From Patiria miniata (taxonomy: Eukaryota > Echinodermata > Asteroidea > Valvatida > Asterinidae): 64,000 nucleotides of DNA. Of this stretch, positions 25,301 to 40,300 are shown in pieces. The stretch covers positions 16,930,898 through 16,994,897 of the forward strand of contig NW_024037076.1 of the NCBI RefSeq assembly GCF_015706575.1, in the 5' to 3' direction. A program made the position numbers and the translations under genes. The number at the start of each line of letters is the position of its first letter. Position 1 is the first letter of the stretch. The notes below the pieces were generated by a model. It saw nothing but the letters and a program-made list of their open reading frames with translations, did no database searches and was not told the origin of the DNA.

Positions 25301-28300
25301 CGCTGTAGCCATGCGCGTCGGCAAAATGAACAAGTTTTTTTTTTCAATGAAAGATGATGTCTCAAATCCGCCAAACTCACAGGTTTGACTGGGATCCTGC
25401 TGCTGCACAATTTTAACGTGTTTTTAGATGGGGTTAGGATCGAGTACAAGCTTTATATCGCCTCTCTGGACTCCCATATATTTGCACTAAGTTTAGTCGG
25501 GCACCATTTGCAGTCATCAGAGATGAAACTGGCATATATGGCCAAAAAATCGGAAAATATGCCGACGTAAAATACGTGTCCGAAATCTGGGCCGCGCTGC
25601 ATTACACACATGTACATGCATGTACAATACACTTCATGCCCAATTTCTGGACACCTACTCCTGCTTTATTTTCGATTCAAACAAAATTTTACGATGAAAA
25701 AAATGGCCAGCGTTTTCATTACATAAAATGCCCGAATTACAGTTAGAGTAATGGAGTCATCAATAAAGAAGTTCACTTCTTACTTGAGAAAGTCGAGGGA
25801 AAAGTCCGAAAGACAAGGCACCGTTCATGGTGCTTCAATCATGTCCATTCAACCACACAACTCCACTACTCCACTTGCATTCATACGTGGGGAAAAATCA
25901 GGTATTATCGTCTTTCTCTTCTAACAAATGCCAGTGAAATGTTTCGCTAATGCTCTCTTCGCTATCCTCGAGATAATCATCACGATTTTTAAAGCATTGT
26001 ATTTTGTATAACTACATTTGAAACCTCCGAAAATCGCACAACATAATGATATTATCCACTGGATCGTTCACAAGGCTACCCGTTCCCGTCGCGACCGGCC
26101 ATGTGCTTGCAGACGGTACGGTGCGGCGCGGTACGTACGCTGGTATCATTGCGTACAGTACATGCACGCACGTGCGACAGTGATTTTTCCATGTCGCCTG
26201 TCAATGTTTAACCTTTTGTCCAGCCGGAGAAGGCTCCGATCAGTGTTATGCCCTGTGGTTCTACCGTTGAAACACTCCAATAACGACTGGTGAAAGAGAT
26301 TAAAACTACGTTCGCGATGATTTTAACGTGCCATTTCCATCGACTTTACTTCGAAATTATGATTGAAATAAAATAACATTTTGTGAGAAAAATCCTTACA
26401 AAATCAAATTTTGTGGGACACACTGTAAAAAAATCGGAAATTTCGTTGGAAAATTCAAAAAGTCGGTTTTCCGATTAAAATCGGAAAAGTTTCATCTCTG
26501 AGTCATCGGCCGACATCTGAAGCAAAAAAAAAACGTAAAAAAAAAAAAGCCGCGTCGCCGCACCACTTTTTGGGCAAGCTCCATACCAGAAGCCGGAGGG
26601 GTTTTTTTTGGGCCTAAAGGGGCATTTTTATGTTTAAGATTTCAAAGGTCTGGTTGAAAGGAAACTAACCTAATGTCACACTGTTCCTGAGAACAGACGC
26701 AAAATAAAACAAGTTGTTGTTTACTCCTGTCGCGGCAGACATTTTGGGGCATGTGAATATGTATTTCCAGCCATAAATAAAAGTCACCTTCTTGAATGTT
26801 GCCCCCAGCATTTGCCAATGTGTGAAAAAAAACTGCTCGTGACAGTCCTATCATCATCAGATCATATTAGTACCTGGCCAATTACGCGTCTGATCTATTT
26901 GAATCATCGCATTTGTCACCCCCGAACTTCATTCACACGACGCCTCACCTTTCGTCGAGAATTTGCCCAAGTTTGGCACGTCCGCCTGCCACCTGGAGTG
27001 CCATATTTAAGTGGTGCTGGCCAAACTCAAATCTTCCTTCCTGCAGAAGGCACGCAACGCCGGCACTGGTGTTGACGGACAGCGTCTGTCATAAATAAAT
27101 GAGTAATATCAACTTCTCAATTTGTGTTTCTGTCAACTGCTTTCCTTTAATAGATTGAGAAGGCAGTGAACATCTGAACAGGCTGCGAATGCAGAAACAA
27201 ATAATTTGAGGAATTAACAAAAGTGACATCATCCCTCCTCTGAAAGTGCTTCTTCTCAACTTCTTTACACCAGTCTGGTTCCCAGACCAAAAGATTCTGA
27301 CCACTTTAACTAATCTTAGTTCAGCTAGCCATTGCAATCAAAAACAGAAAATGATGCAGCAAAGCCCAGCCCTCGTACGAAAGCCTACTCATGTCACAAA
27401 GTCTACATTTGACATTTAAAGCTACATGTATAGTCCATCATTTGCAGCCATCCGAAAAAGTAACTGGCGTATTATTGTTGAAAAACATACTTGGTTGAAA
27501 GATAGTAAGGGGACTAAACTCCCTGTGAAATTAATCTTTCTGGCAAGCTATATTTTGAAGTAATCAACGAAAGAAGGCCTTTCCAACGGTGCGTCTTAAG
27601 ACGCACCGTAGGAAAATTTAAATTAGTAGTTCGTTTTGTTATTCGGCGTAGCGCGCACGAGCATTGGCACGATGCACAGGCGTGCGCGTTTGCTATAATT
27701 CATCGGATTAGTGCGCGACATCGCGTATAGCTGCAATTCAAAACAATTCAAAACATGATTCAGCAACTTTTGACTTGAAATTGAGATCCTAGAATGCTGT
27801 TTTTCTCGGAATATACAGCTGAAGCTGAGCCGAAACTTCATCAGGTTAGTTGTTCAGTATCCTTCATTAGATTTTGAACACTTTTGTTGCTTCAAACGAA
27901 CAAAATGCACAAATTACAAATGATAGACTATATCTTTAATACAGAAACTGGGTAGTAACGTGCCAATGAAATGTTTTAAGTTAGCAATGACGTTATGAAC
28001 TCAAACGTTTCGGAACTACAAGTGATGAGGCATTCTGGCACTCCACCGCGCCTTTGACTTGTGATGGACTAGTAGACTACACAACCCTACAATCTACATA
28101 TTGGCCCTGGATGAGAATCGAACCCCGGCCACAGCGGTGGAAGGTACCGGTAAGAAAAATGCCACTATGCCAATTCGGGCGATTCACAATGCAGTGCCCC
28201 ACCAAGAGTTTGCCATGGAGAGTTAATTTTTCCCATTGCATTGTGGGAGACGGTCGACAAATTCGCAGCGCGGGACGTTTGAAAATGTTACTTTTTCCGG

Positions 28301-31300
28301 TCAGTAGTTTCCTAAGCGTATGATTCGAGAATGTGTTTGCCCTTTTCTTTTCCTTTTATCAATAGGGTGTTTTTTGTAAGGTGGCAGAAATGGTATGCCC
28401 CAATCTACAAAGAATTAGCTCAAGTTGTCTACTGACACTCATTCAGATGGGCCGTGTTTTGTCGACCGTTAACTTAAAAAATGGACTCTTCATGGCAAAC
28501 TCTTGGTGGCGCACTGCATTGTGAATCGCCCGAATTCACCTCCTAAGATTTGTCTGACCTGGTTAATGACATCAGCCTGATTCGGGTAGGCTCTCAAGTC
28601 ATACAACCTCCATCTCTTGGCAGGGTAGGTCGGCTGGACCATGTGGGACAGCAGAGGTAAGCCCTGGATATGAGTACGATTGTGACAGGCTAGTATCAGG
28701 ATGCTGGTGGCCCCAGGCATCTCTAGAGTCTTGCCGACGTCACCGCAATGCCACCCAGGAACGTCTGTCCAAGCAAAAGTGAAGATGAAGGAGATGATTG
28801 ACTTTGTGTCAGGGAAATGTACATTTCCAAGATGTACTCTCCTTGTTAATACTGAATTTTAACCTGAGAATACATTTCTTAATTAGCCTAAATAGGACCC
28901 ATGGGCGTCGCGAGTGGGGGGCAAGGGGGGGCACTTGCCCCCCCCCTGGAAAAGCAAAAAAAAACAAAAAAAAAAAGGACGCAAAAAAAAAAAAGAAAAA
29001 AGAAAAGAAAAAGAGGCGCGAAGACAAAGTGGTGTAAATTTAATGAGTTGGGGGGGGGCAAAATGTCCCTGCCCCCTCTAAAACTGATAAATCGAAAATG
29101 TGTTGAAAAATACAAGCATTTTTGGTCAAAAAATTTTTTTGCCCCCCTCTAGAAAAAATCCTGGCGACGCCCATGATAGGACCTAAAGACCTAATGATGT
29201 CACACTTTGTTTATATGTGCGCTTTCCTACATATGAGAGCAAGGTGGGACGCGTCTCACTTGCTGTCACAGGAAAGCACACATGTAAACAAAGCGCGACG
29301 TCATTAGGTCTCAGGACTATCGCAATATGTCTAGGCATAAAAAATATTCCCTTTTGAAAAATGCCAGCCAACACTTTAGTAATGGAAAAAGTGCTTTTAA
29401 AATTTAGATTTATTTGTGGTCCCAATAATAATTCAGTTCTTACAGTGTAGACTGCATGGTTCTTGCCTCCCTCCACCATCATAATAAAATGTGTGGGGAC
29501 TGGGTTCCAGTGTACTCACAAGGCTGAACTTACTGCGCACAAAAGCAACCCAATTATGTATTTTGCTAATTAATACTAAGTAGATTCAATTTTGTTTTAT
29601 ATACATGTACTTAAAATACTTACATCAGAGATGAAACTGGCATGTGGCAAAAAAATCGGAAAAAAGGCCGAACAAAAATACGTGTCCGAAATCTGGGCCG
29701 CGCTGCCATTACACACATATACATGCATGTACAATACACTTCATGCCCAATTTCCGGACACCGACTCCTGCTTTATTTTTGACTCAAACAAAATTTTACG
29801 ATGAAAAAAAAAAACGGTCAGTGTTTTCATTGCATAAAATGCCTGAATTACGGTTAGAGTAATGGAGTCATCAATAAAGAAGTTCACTTCTTACTTGAGA
29901 AAGTCGAGGGAATTAAGTCCGAAAGACAAGGGCACCGTTCATGGTGCTTCAATCATGTCCATGATTCAACCACTTGCATTCATACATGGGGAAAAATCAG
30001 GCATTACCGTCTTTCTCTTCCAACAAATGCCAGTGAAATGTTTCGCTAATGCTCTCTTCGCTATCCTCGAGATAATCATCATGATTTTTAAAGCATTGCA
30101 TTTTGTACAACTGAATCTGAAACCTCCGAAAATCGCACAACATAATGATTTTATCCACAGGATCCTTCACAAGGCTACCCGTCCCGGCCGGCCATGTGCT
30201 AGCGGACGGTACGGTGGTGCGGTACGTACGCACGCTGGTACCATTGCATATTCGCACGCACGTGCGACACAGTGATTTTTCCATGTCGCCTGTCAATGTT
30301 TAACCTTTTGTCCAGCCGGAGAAGGCTCCGATCAGTGTTATGCCCTGTGTTTCTACTGTTGAAACTCTCCAATAACGACTGGTGAAAGAGATTAAAACTA
30401 CGTTCGCGATGATTTTAGCCACGCCATTTCCATCGACTTTTCTTCGAAATTATGATTGAAATAAAATGACATTTTGTGAAAAAATCATCAGAATATCAAA
30501 TTTTGTGGAACACACTGTAAAAAAAAATCGGAAATTTCGTTGGAAAATTCAAAAAGTCGGTTTTCCGATTAAAATCGGAAAAGTTTCATCTCTGTTACAT
30601 GTACAATTATTACAAACAATTAATGTTTTAATTATGCAAGAAACAATGATGCATAAATGTCCAGCCCCCCAAAAAATACCTTTTAATTTATTTTTAAAAG
30701 GCTGCAGATGCCCCCCAACAAGCAGCTTTGCATAGAAATCTGCAAAACTATTTGGCAGTTTCTCCCTTATTTTGCCACGCAAAATTGTACTTACCTCCCT
30801 TCAGCTTAAGATACATCAAGACTGTCTTTCCATAGTAGGGTTGTATAGCTGCACATTTTGTAGAACACAAACAAACAAAGTTGCTCTCACCAAGATAAAC
30901 TCAAGGTAATGAAACATTCACAAATTTAAATATTATAAAATCTTGGATATGGTCAATTGCAGCTTTTGTGACCACAGTTTGTGTAACATTTTTTTTATAA
31001 GTATTCAGTTGCTTGTAATTCTTTATGCTAAATTTAAGTAAATTTAAAATTGGGTTTTGTCCTTCAACGCCAAATTGCAGATTTTAATTGGTGGGCTTTG
31101 TGGCTCAGTGGTTAACACATCTGCACTAGTTTGCAGGAGGTCCTGGGTTCAAGTCCTACCTACGTAAGCTTCTGTGAAGATTTTTTTACAAGCTCTCGAA
31201 CAGCTTAAAGCTATAGTCCATCATTTGCAGCCATCCGAAAAAGTAACTGGCGTATTATTGTTGAAAAAATGCTTGGTTGAAAGATAGTAAGGGGACTGAA

Positions 31301-34300
31301 CTCCCTGTGAAATTAATCTTTCTGGCAAGCTATCATTTTGAAGTAATCAACGAAAGAAGGCCTTTCCAACGGTGCGTCTTAAGACGCACCGTAGGAAAAT
31401 TTAAATTAGTAGTTCGTTTTGTCATTCAGCGCAGTGCGCGCAAGCATTGGCACGACGCACAGGCGCGCGGTTGCTATAATTTGTCGGATCAGTGCGCGAC
31501 ATCGCGTGTAGCTGCAATTCAAACAATTCAAAACATGATTCAGCAACTTTTGATTTGAAATTGAGATCCTAGAATGCTGTTTTTCTCAGAATATACAGCT
31601 GAAGCTAAGCTGAAACTTCATCAGGTTAGTATTTCAGTATCCTTCATTAGATTTTGAACACTTTTGTTGCTTCAAACGAACAAAATGCACAAATTACAAA
31701 TGATGGACTATATCTTTAAAACTCAATGTTGAAATATTCCTGTCGCCATCATGCATGATATATCGGTATATTTGAAGCAGTATGACACGTCACATGTAGC
31801 AACACAATGTTGCACAAGCAGAGTGATTCCACAAGTGAAATCAATTGCTGGGTTGATCAACAACTCTGGATCTGATTCACCAGCACTTACTAATGTCATA
31901 GTTTAGCGCCGGTCTACTCCGCCAGGTCTCGGCCTCAAACTGACTGTACACTCGAGCTCTGCCCACAATGACTAAATAGTCTGGTGTCTGGATCTCAGGC
32001 AACGAATCAGTGATGATGGCCCTTCCACCACTCCTGAAATTCAAAACAAGAAACAAAAAGTATAATTATTTGGCTCGGATCTGTACCTCAAGCCTACATT
32101 AATTTTCAGATTTTTGGGGTTAATATTGCGTTAGGGAATAGACATTATAAGTTGTGACTTTCATATCTTCCCAGTTCTGATAACAGTTGTTGTGACTGAA
32201 CATCTGCTCCGTTCACAAGTACCCCCTCACCGGCAAAGCAAGCACAGTTGGGGGTGGGGTGACCGACCGACGCCATCTTGCCTGACTGCAATTCATTGCC
32301 GCGATACGCGGCCACTGCATATGCATAGTACAAATCCCCTGGTGTACGTGCGTCAAACACAAGGAACCATGCGCGTCAACTAACGAAATGTCCCGCCCAT
32401 GGGACGTCGTTGCTAGGTAAAAGGGTGCCCTCTTTCGTCGGCGCATGGAGCCCATAAAAGGGGATATAAAAAGCAGAACCATCTAATGATCATCCAAGTC
32501 TTTGTAAGTCATCACAAATCATCGCAAGTCCCTCACAATTCATCCAGCCTTCAGCAGCGCCGGAACAGTTTGTAAGTGGGGGCAAAGCCCCGCCGATGCT
32601 GGCCAGCCGTTGCACATTCGAAAAGCGCTGGGGCTGGGGGGGGGGAGGTTGCTGGACATCATTCATCGATAGGGGGCGCCCTCTTCTATATTTTTCTTTT
32701 CGGTGAATGTTACACCATGGCCCTCTGGTTCGGCTGCCTATGCCATGGCAACTGCAGTGTATATAGGCCTTCCCGCACGCGATGATCGAGGGCCATCATT
32801 CAATCCTATTATTTCCAGAGACAGTAGATTAGAGAACTGATTTTGTATGTTTACCCAAATATGTATACATGTTGGGCATAGAGTACACTATTTTAGGACC
32901 TACCAAGAGTGGAAGGGGGCCATGACCCCCTCCCCCAGTTGAAACGGTGGGTGGGGGGGGGGGGCACCCATGGTCCCCCTGGTTCTGCCACCGTTGCCAG
33001 TCTCAAGTTAAGTTACAAGATATTCAAATGAACTGTAACAAAAGCTTTCCTTTGTGATTTGACTTGTGATTTGAATTGAGATTGGCTTGGGATTGACTTG
33101 TAAATGACTTGATCAATACTATTCCAGAATACGTGTTGTTCTGTATTCTGATAAACTACACAATTCCATTCATGGATTTGTGGTTTTTCGACCATCTTGT
33201 TTGACGTATCAAAAGAATAGAGCAAATAAATAAATAAAGAATCAAACAACTGCAAAGCGACAAGTATTCATTGTAAGGAAATTCTAATATGTTTCTTCCT
33301 AATGCACTGACTCTTTGAAGGCCACAACTAATTAGAAAGACATACTTCAGTAATTTGCCAGCCGCGAAAAAAAGTCTTGACGTAAACAAGACCATTATCA
33401 CAAACAATTACAAAGCACATTTTGACAAACCAAAGAATAAGAAATATACCAGTACCCCCACTACGCTGCTTCTCAGGTCAGTGTACTGGTGTATATTTAG
33501 GTATGACATCATGTTCTATTTTTGGACTTGGACGCCACCACTTTTGAAATCCCCTCCAGGCAATTCGGGGTCTTCCGAAAAGATAGCAAGTGGGTCCCCA
33601 TCACCGATGCGACAATCCCCAAGTGAAGTCTTATTTATTTGTGGAAATGATTTAATTTCCCTAATTTTTTATGATATGCTGGATTTTTAGGGTAGAATAC
33701 CTGATAACGTTTCTCTTTTAATTGTCTTCTCTTGGGATTTGTGAGAGATAAGTGACAAGCAGAATGTACTAATAACTGATCAGTTTAAAGGGTCCACGAA
33801 ATTCTTAGGAACATGTTTGTACTTCTCCCTACTCCTCTTAAATGCATGAAACTATTTGACATCCCTTTTTGGTTAATTGCATTGAAAAGTGCACTTATTT
33901 AAACATTTAAGATTTTCCATGCTTTTCCGGACAACTGAGCACTTTTGCTGCGATGTCATTTCAGGAAGACATTGTTCAGTTTAGGGGTTTTCTGTTCAAA
34001 CTGTGAACCCAAAAATTTGCTCATTGAAAACATCTGTGAGATAAGTTTGCCCACTGGCTTACTGCCATCTACTTACACAACAGCGAACACCAAAGAACAA
34101 AGAAAGTTACGACAGCAAAATATCAAAAATTGTGGCAACTTTTGGTGCTGAAATAAATGTATTATTGAGGTTTATGCCTGCAATGACATCACACTTTTAC
34201 GCAAGAATATGGAAATTCACATTAGCATAAAAATCAAAAGGCACCAAAACACCCTTGAAAATGGCAAATGAAAATAAGCTTGGTTAAATGGGACACAAAG

Positions 34301-37300
34301 GTGCATTTTCAAGGATTGCGTTAAAACAAATTACATTGCATGGCTCTTTAAGTCTACCGCTGTAATGACCTCTGAGTGGGGACAAATGAGTCAAGATCAG
34401 AAATGATTCAATAGCAGGCAAATGTTTCCCCCAAACCACTTATTCCTACTTTAAGCAAGGGCGGATCCAGAAAACAATTTTGGCGGAGGGGCCAAACAAA
34501 ATTTTTGTCCCCCAAAAATGTTTGGATTCTAGATGCTCTGTGGTGCGATCTGAGGCAATTTCTGACCACTTTAACCAATTGTGTTTGAGGAAAAGTTGGT
34601 GGTGTACGCAGTGCCTTCCTTTATTACGACGTCACTTAACAAAAATTAAAAAGTGGGTTCGTGGGGGGGGGGGGGGGGGGGGGGGGGGGGAAATGGCTTG
34701 GGATTGACTTGTAAATGACTTGATCAATACTATTCCAGAATACGTGTTGTTCTGTATTCTGATAAACTACACAATTCCATTCATGGATTTGTGGTTTTTT
34801 CGACCATCTTGTTTGACGTATCAAAAGAATAGAGCAAATAAATAAATAAAGAATCAAACAACTGCAAAGCGACAAGTATTCATTGTAAGGAAATTCTAAT
34901 ATGTTTCTTCCTAATGCACTGACTCTTTGAAGGCCACAACTAATTAGAAAGACATACTTCAGTAATTTGCCAGCCGCGAAAAAAAGTCTTGACGTAAACA
35001 AGACCATTATCACAAACAATTACAAAGCACATTTTGACAAACCAAAGAATAAGAAATATACCAGTACCCCCACTACGCTGCTTCTCAGGTCAGTGTACTG
35101 GTGTATATTTAGGTATGACATCATGTTCTATTTTTGGACTTGGACGCCACCACTTTTGAAATCCCCTCCAGGCAATTCGGGGTCTTCCGAAAAGATAGCA
35201 AGTGGGTCCCCATCACCGATGCGACAATCCCCAAGTGAAGTCTTATTTATTTGTGGAAATGATTTAATTTCCCTAATTTTTTATGATATGCTGGATTTTT
35301 AGGGTAGAATACCTGATAACGTTTCTCTTTTAATTGTCTTCTCTTGGGATTTGTGAGAGATAAGTGACAAGCAGAATGTACTAATAACTGATCAGTTTAA
35401 AGGGTCCACGAAATTCTTAGGAACATGTTTGTACTTCTCCCTACTCCTCTTAAATGCATGAAACTATTTGACATCCCTTTTTGGTTAATTGCATTGAAAA
35501 GTGCACTTATTTAAACATTTAAGATTTTCCATGCTTTTCCGGACAACTGAGCACTTTTGCTGCGATGTCATTTCAGGAAGACATTGTTCAGTTTAGGGGT
35601 TTTCTGTTCAAACTGTGAACCCAAAAATTTGCTCATTGAAAACATCTGTGAGATAAGTTTGCCCACTGGCTTACTGCCATCTACTTACACAACAGCGAAC
35701 ACCAAAGAACAAAGAAAGTTACGACAGCAAAATATCAAAAATTGTGGCAACTTTTGGTGCTGAAATAAATGTATTATTGAGGTTTATGCCTGCAATGACA
35801 TCACACTTTTACGCAAGAATATGGAAATTCACATTAGCATAAAAATCAAAAGGCACCAAAACACCCTTGAAAATGGCAAATGAAAATAAGCTTGGTTAAA
35901 TGGGACACAAAGGAGCATTTTCAAGGATTGCGTTAAAACAAATTACATTGCATGGCTCTTTAAGTCTACCGCTGTAATGACCTCTGAGTGGGGACAAATG
36001 AGTCAAGATCAGAAATGATTCAATAGCAGGCAAATGTTTCCCCCAAACCACTTATTCCTACTTTAAGCAAGGGCGGATCCAGAAAACAATTTTGGCGGAG
36101 GGGCCAAACAAAATTTTTGTCCCCCAAAAATGTTTGGATTCTAGATGCTCTGTGGTGCGATCTGAGGCAATTTCTGACCACTTTAACCAATTGTGTTTGA
36201 GGAAAAGTTGGTGGTGTACGCAGTGCCTTCCTTTATTACGACGTCACTTAACAAAAATTTAAAAAGTGGGTTCGTGGGGGGGGGGGGGGGGGGAAATGGC
36301 CCCCGTTGTCCCCCCCCCCCCCCCCCCCCCCCCGATCCGCCCTTGACTTTAAGTAGCCATTTATTTAGCTTGGATTCATAAATGACTGCGCAATAAATTG
36401 TGCTGAATTGGTGTTTTTAGTATTTGGCAACCGAAAGCTATACAGGATGGTAAAAAAAAAACGGAACCTCATACTTCAGCTACCTTGAGACTTAAACCAC
36501 CTGTACCAATTGATGGAAAATCTTTTTTAGAAGAGTTATGATACCAAAATATCCCGATTCGTTCCAGTAGTTTTTGCTGCAGAGCCTATTTTGTGAAGGA
36601 TACTTCTTTCATGTGGGTATTATCTACAATCCCTCTATCAATTACAGTGCAAGTCAAATTCCCGGGCATGGTTTAGTAATTCATCGGGACAAAAATGACC
36701 CCCACCTTGCTTCCACAAAATAGGCTCTAAAACAAAATCAGGCGATCTTGGTTTCATTTTCCTCTAAAAAGACTTTCCATGCATTGGTACAAGTATATGT
36801 GGTTTGAGTCTCAGTGGTAGTGGTAGTATTTTGGGACCACTCTGTATATTAACCACTTAGTATTTGTATTACTTTGTAAATACATTGTGTTTATTCACTG
36901 AAGGATCCGACCATGATTACTGCACAAACTTTGGGTCTGACTAGGGTTGATAATATAATGCCAACAAAGTAACTGCATGGTCTTGTTATAAGATATAACA
37001 GTTGAGATCTCACTCTCTCAATTACACTAATGCTGGTTTTCCTATTATCCGGTCAAATTCTGCCCCTTTACCATCTGTTCACCAGTCATTTACACCAGGC
37101 AGAGACACACCCCTTTTACCCTACATACCTTTGATTCAACTGCTTGCCTGCCGTCATGAGACTCAGCGTGAGGGCGCCACCACCGACCTCATCGGCCGGG
37201 ATGACTTCATACAGGATTGCCTTGGCTTCCGTCACAAACTGGACAGCGAGGGCGCTGTTGGGTACCGTCTCCGACAGCTAACAGGAAAGCCAATTAGGAA

Positions 37301-40300
37301 ACGAATCATTAGAGCTTTCAAGCAGACTGGCCCACGGGGGAGGCATAAATCACGACTGGTGACTTGTCCTTGCAATGCCACACTTGCCACATGTGTGCCA
37401 ACAGTGCGGGGAAAAAAAAGTTTGAGGTTTTCCCGTGATGCTGATTTTTTTTTCATTTTCCGATCAATCACAGTCTTGTACATTTTTACACAAGTACTTG
37501 ATGGGTTATTACATCCATATGCTTCCACTTACATTGCAGAAATTACGTGTAGGTGGTAAAGGGGAGTTTGACAAACCTCAAAATTTGTATGTCATGTTTC
37601 AACTCAGGGCCCACGAGTTTTGGCCTCTATACCTTGGAAGATTCTGGCTTAACACTGGCACAATTTTGGCAACCAAGAAAACATCAAATCCTACAAAAAG
37701 GGGTCTACGGTACATACCGTAGGGTATGTACCGGAACATGGATACTGGTAGGTTTAAAGTGCATACCTAATTTTCCATTCAGATTGAACATCAAAAGGCT
37801 TTGCAAAGATTTTCGAGCCAAAATATGAACCCAAAGCGAGATATGAATCCAAAAGTTGGGATACATCCAACGATTCATACATGCCAGGCTTGGCATAAAA
37901 AAAACAAAATGGGGAAAAAAGTACAAGGGGGTGTTTATTGTTGTTACCACTAATTTATTAGTTGAACAGCCAAAACGGAGGAAGTCAAACTTTCAATGAA
38001 TATACAAAGGAAAAAGGATTAACAATTTTAATTGGGGATAATTACAACTGGATTAAAAACAGGATATGAGATGGAGCTCAGTGGAATGTGAGGTGTTTTG
38101 AGTCTGACTCATGGAGGAATAAGATTTTGGATTGATTCTTGAAACTTGGTATGCTTAGTATACACCAGAGTCTTATATAGCGCACGTATCTACCAACAAT
38201 TAGGTACTCAAGGCGCTGGAAATTATGTCTATTATTAAAGACAGGTAAATGAAGTTTATGAGAAATATGAGACCCATTATGTAGCACCTTATAAGGGTTT
38301 ACAAGGTGCTACGGCACATTGCAGCCACTGCCAGAAACACCGGGGCAAACCCCTTCTCTTAGCGATAAGCGTTACTCGGTTCTTTAACGTGCATTACACA
38401 ACACACGGGACCTACGGCTTTGCGTCCCATCCGAAGGACGAAGCAATAATGGTAAAGTGTCTTGCCCAAGAGCACACCATGTTCCCACAGTCAGGATTCA
38501 AACCCATGTACCACGGCACACGAGTCGAACACCGTAACCATTGGACCACAGCACCCCACTACACGTACATGTAACAGATGAGATGTAGTATACTGTACAT
38601 ACACATGTACGGTAGGCTTGTACGGTATTGCCTTGTACTATACCGTGGTATACCGTGACAAAAAAAACGCGGTATTCACTAAAACCGCGGTATTATGTTA
38701 AGTGGGGTATTAGTTACGTCATTATCAGAAGAAAAAATAACTAACCACCAGGTACCACGTGCCGAGTTGATAAGCCGCCGGCGCAGCATAAATCACGCAA
38801 ATGCTTCACGCCGCAAATCTCCTGCACTAAAAGTGTCTTGGTTTCATCATCAGTCCATTTGTTTGTAAAAACAAAATATCATTGTAACTAACAGATTATT
38901 AAACACGGGAAGCTTACTTTTTGTGGTATTGCATTTTCGAATTTGTAGGTCATTGACTTGACAAGGTCCACTAAAAAATAATGCAGATCGTCGACCGATG
39001 CCAGAGGCCGACCACGCAACGATCCCAAAATCCTAGCGAACGTATGCTTTTCAGTTGGTATCCACTGTGAGTGATTCAAAAGGCTCATGCAATTTATGCC
39101 GGCCACCAGTGACTCCTTACGTGCTTTGCCGGTGTCATGTGAAAAACGGACTCCTATAAAAAATATCGTACTCCTTCTCACGTGATCGGTCCGTGATTGA
39201 TAATAGTAAACATCACAATGTTACGCATGCGCAATTGTGGACGCTGAAATATGAAGTTGTCGGTGCCGCGACCTTCATAACGAACGGACCAATCATTCCA
39301 AAACATGAATGGAAAATGTTTCGAGCGCCGTTTCGAGCGCCGTTTTAGATGGCCAATCAGCTTGATCTACACAGTGCGTGGGAAAAAGCACGTGCAATTG
39401 TGCTTGTGGGGGCACGGCCCAGCATGACGGGTGTAGCTTTACGTGTGATCGTGCGGGCATTACGGGGGGTTTTCCCACGGTGAGAAATCATGGCTCTTGT
39501 ATATTACGCTTTCTTTTGGAGTATTTTCTTTTCTGGATTTTTATCTGGACGACTAGGCATATTCAGGCGAGTCCCTTCCCTTTGAACGTCGGTACCGATG
39601 AATAACTAACGGACCAATCGAACCAAAACATGAATGAAAAAATTGTTCCGAGCGTGGATTTAGATGGCCAATCAGATTCTTTTAAAAGGGTGTTTGACCA
39701 TTTTTCATCTCACCATCGTCGCGTCTCGGTAAAACCTTCCAAAAAAAGGCGAGTGCGGACACGGCTTTAGATCGATAAATGCAGTGGGTGGGGAAAAGCA
39801 CGTGTTCCGACTCTCTCTGTGCGGAACCAGTGTGGGACCACGTGTATGAGTATCATGCACTGGCATGTACGGCCACGCACATGACGCACATGACGTAGGA
39901 GTATTCGGGTAATTTCGTAAACACTAAAGTGTACGCTTCCAGATCGTACAAGAGTTTTTACCCACGATGAGAAATCATTCATTGGAATATTTTCTTTTCT
40001 TAATTTTTCCGGACGGTTCACACTCGCTGCATCATATATTCAGGCGAGTCAAGATTTTTTTCCCTTTTGCGCGTCGGTGCCGACACTGCTTGATTGTACA
40101 TTTATTCCCAAGGCCCATGATGAGACATCATGATGGCTTTGATATTGCGCTTTCCTTGAAATTTTTTTCCCTTTGCACGTGCATCTCGCACGCATATAGC
40201 ACTAGACTGAAGCCTGCAAGTTTTGGCGGTCATATAACCAAGTTTGACACGTTTTTTTTCTTGTTGCTGATATTCTTGGGAACTATGTTGTGGCAAAAAT

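Noticed and set aside
29862..30275. 137-aa + frame inside element E2, as a possible transposase
   Set aside because: The frame is broken in the near-identical element E1 and has no DDE-like motifs.
33355..35302. Pair of identical 111-aa + strand frames
   Set aside because: They are identical only because the 1.61-kb block is duplicated; the sequence has no domain features and no codon-level conservation can be judged from such recent copies.
37002..37559. 185-aa + strand open frame
   Set aside because: It lies antisense over CATSPERB exon 3; the minus strand has matching phase, splice sites and family similarity.
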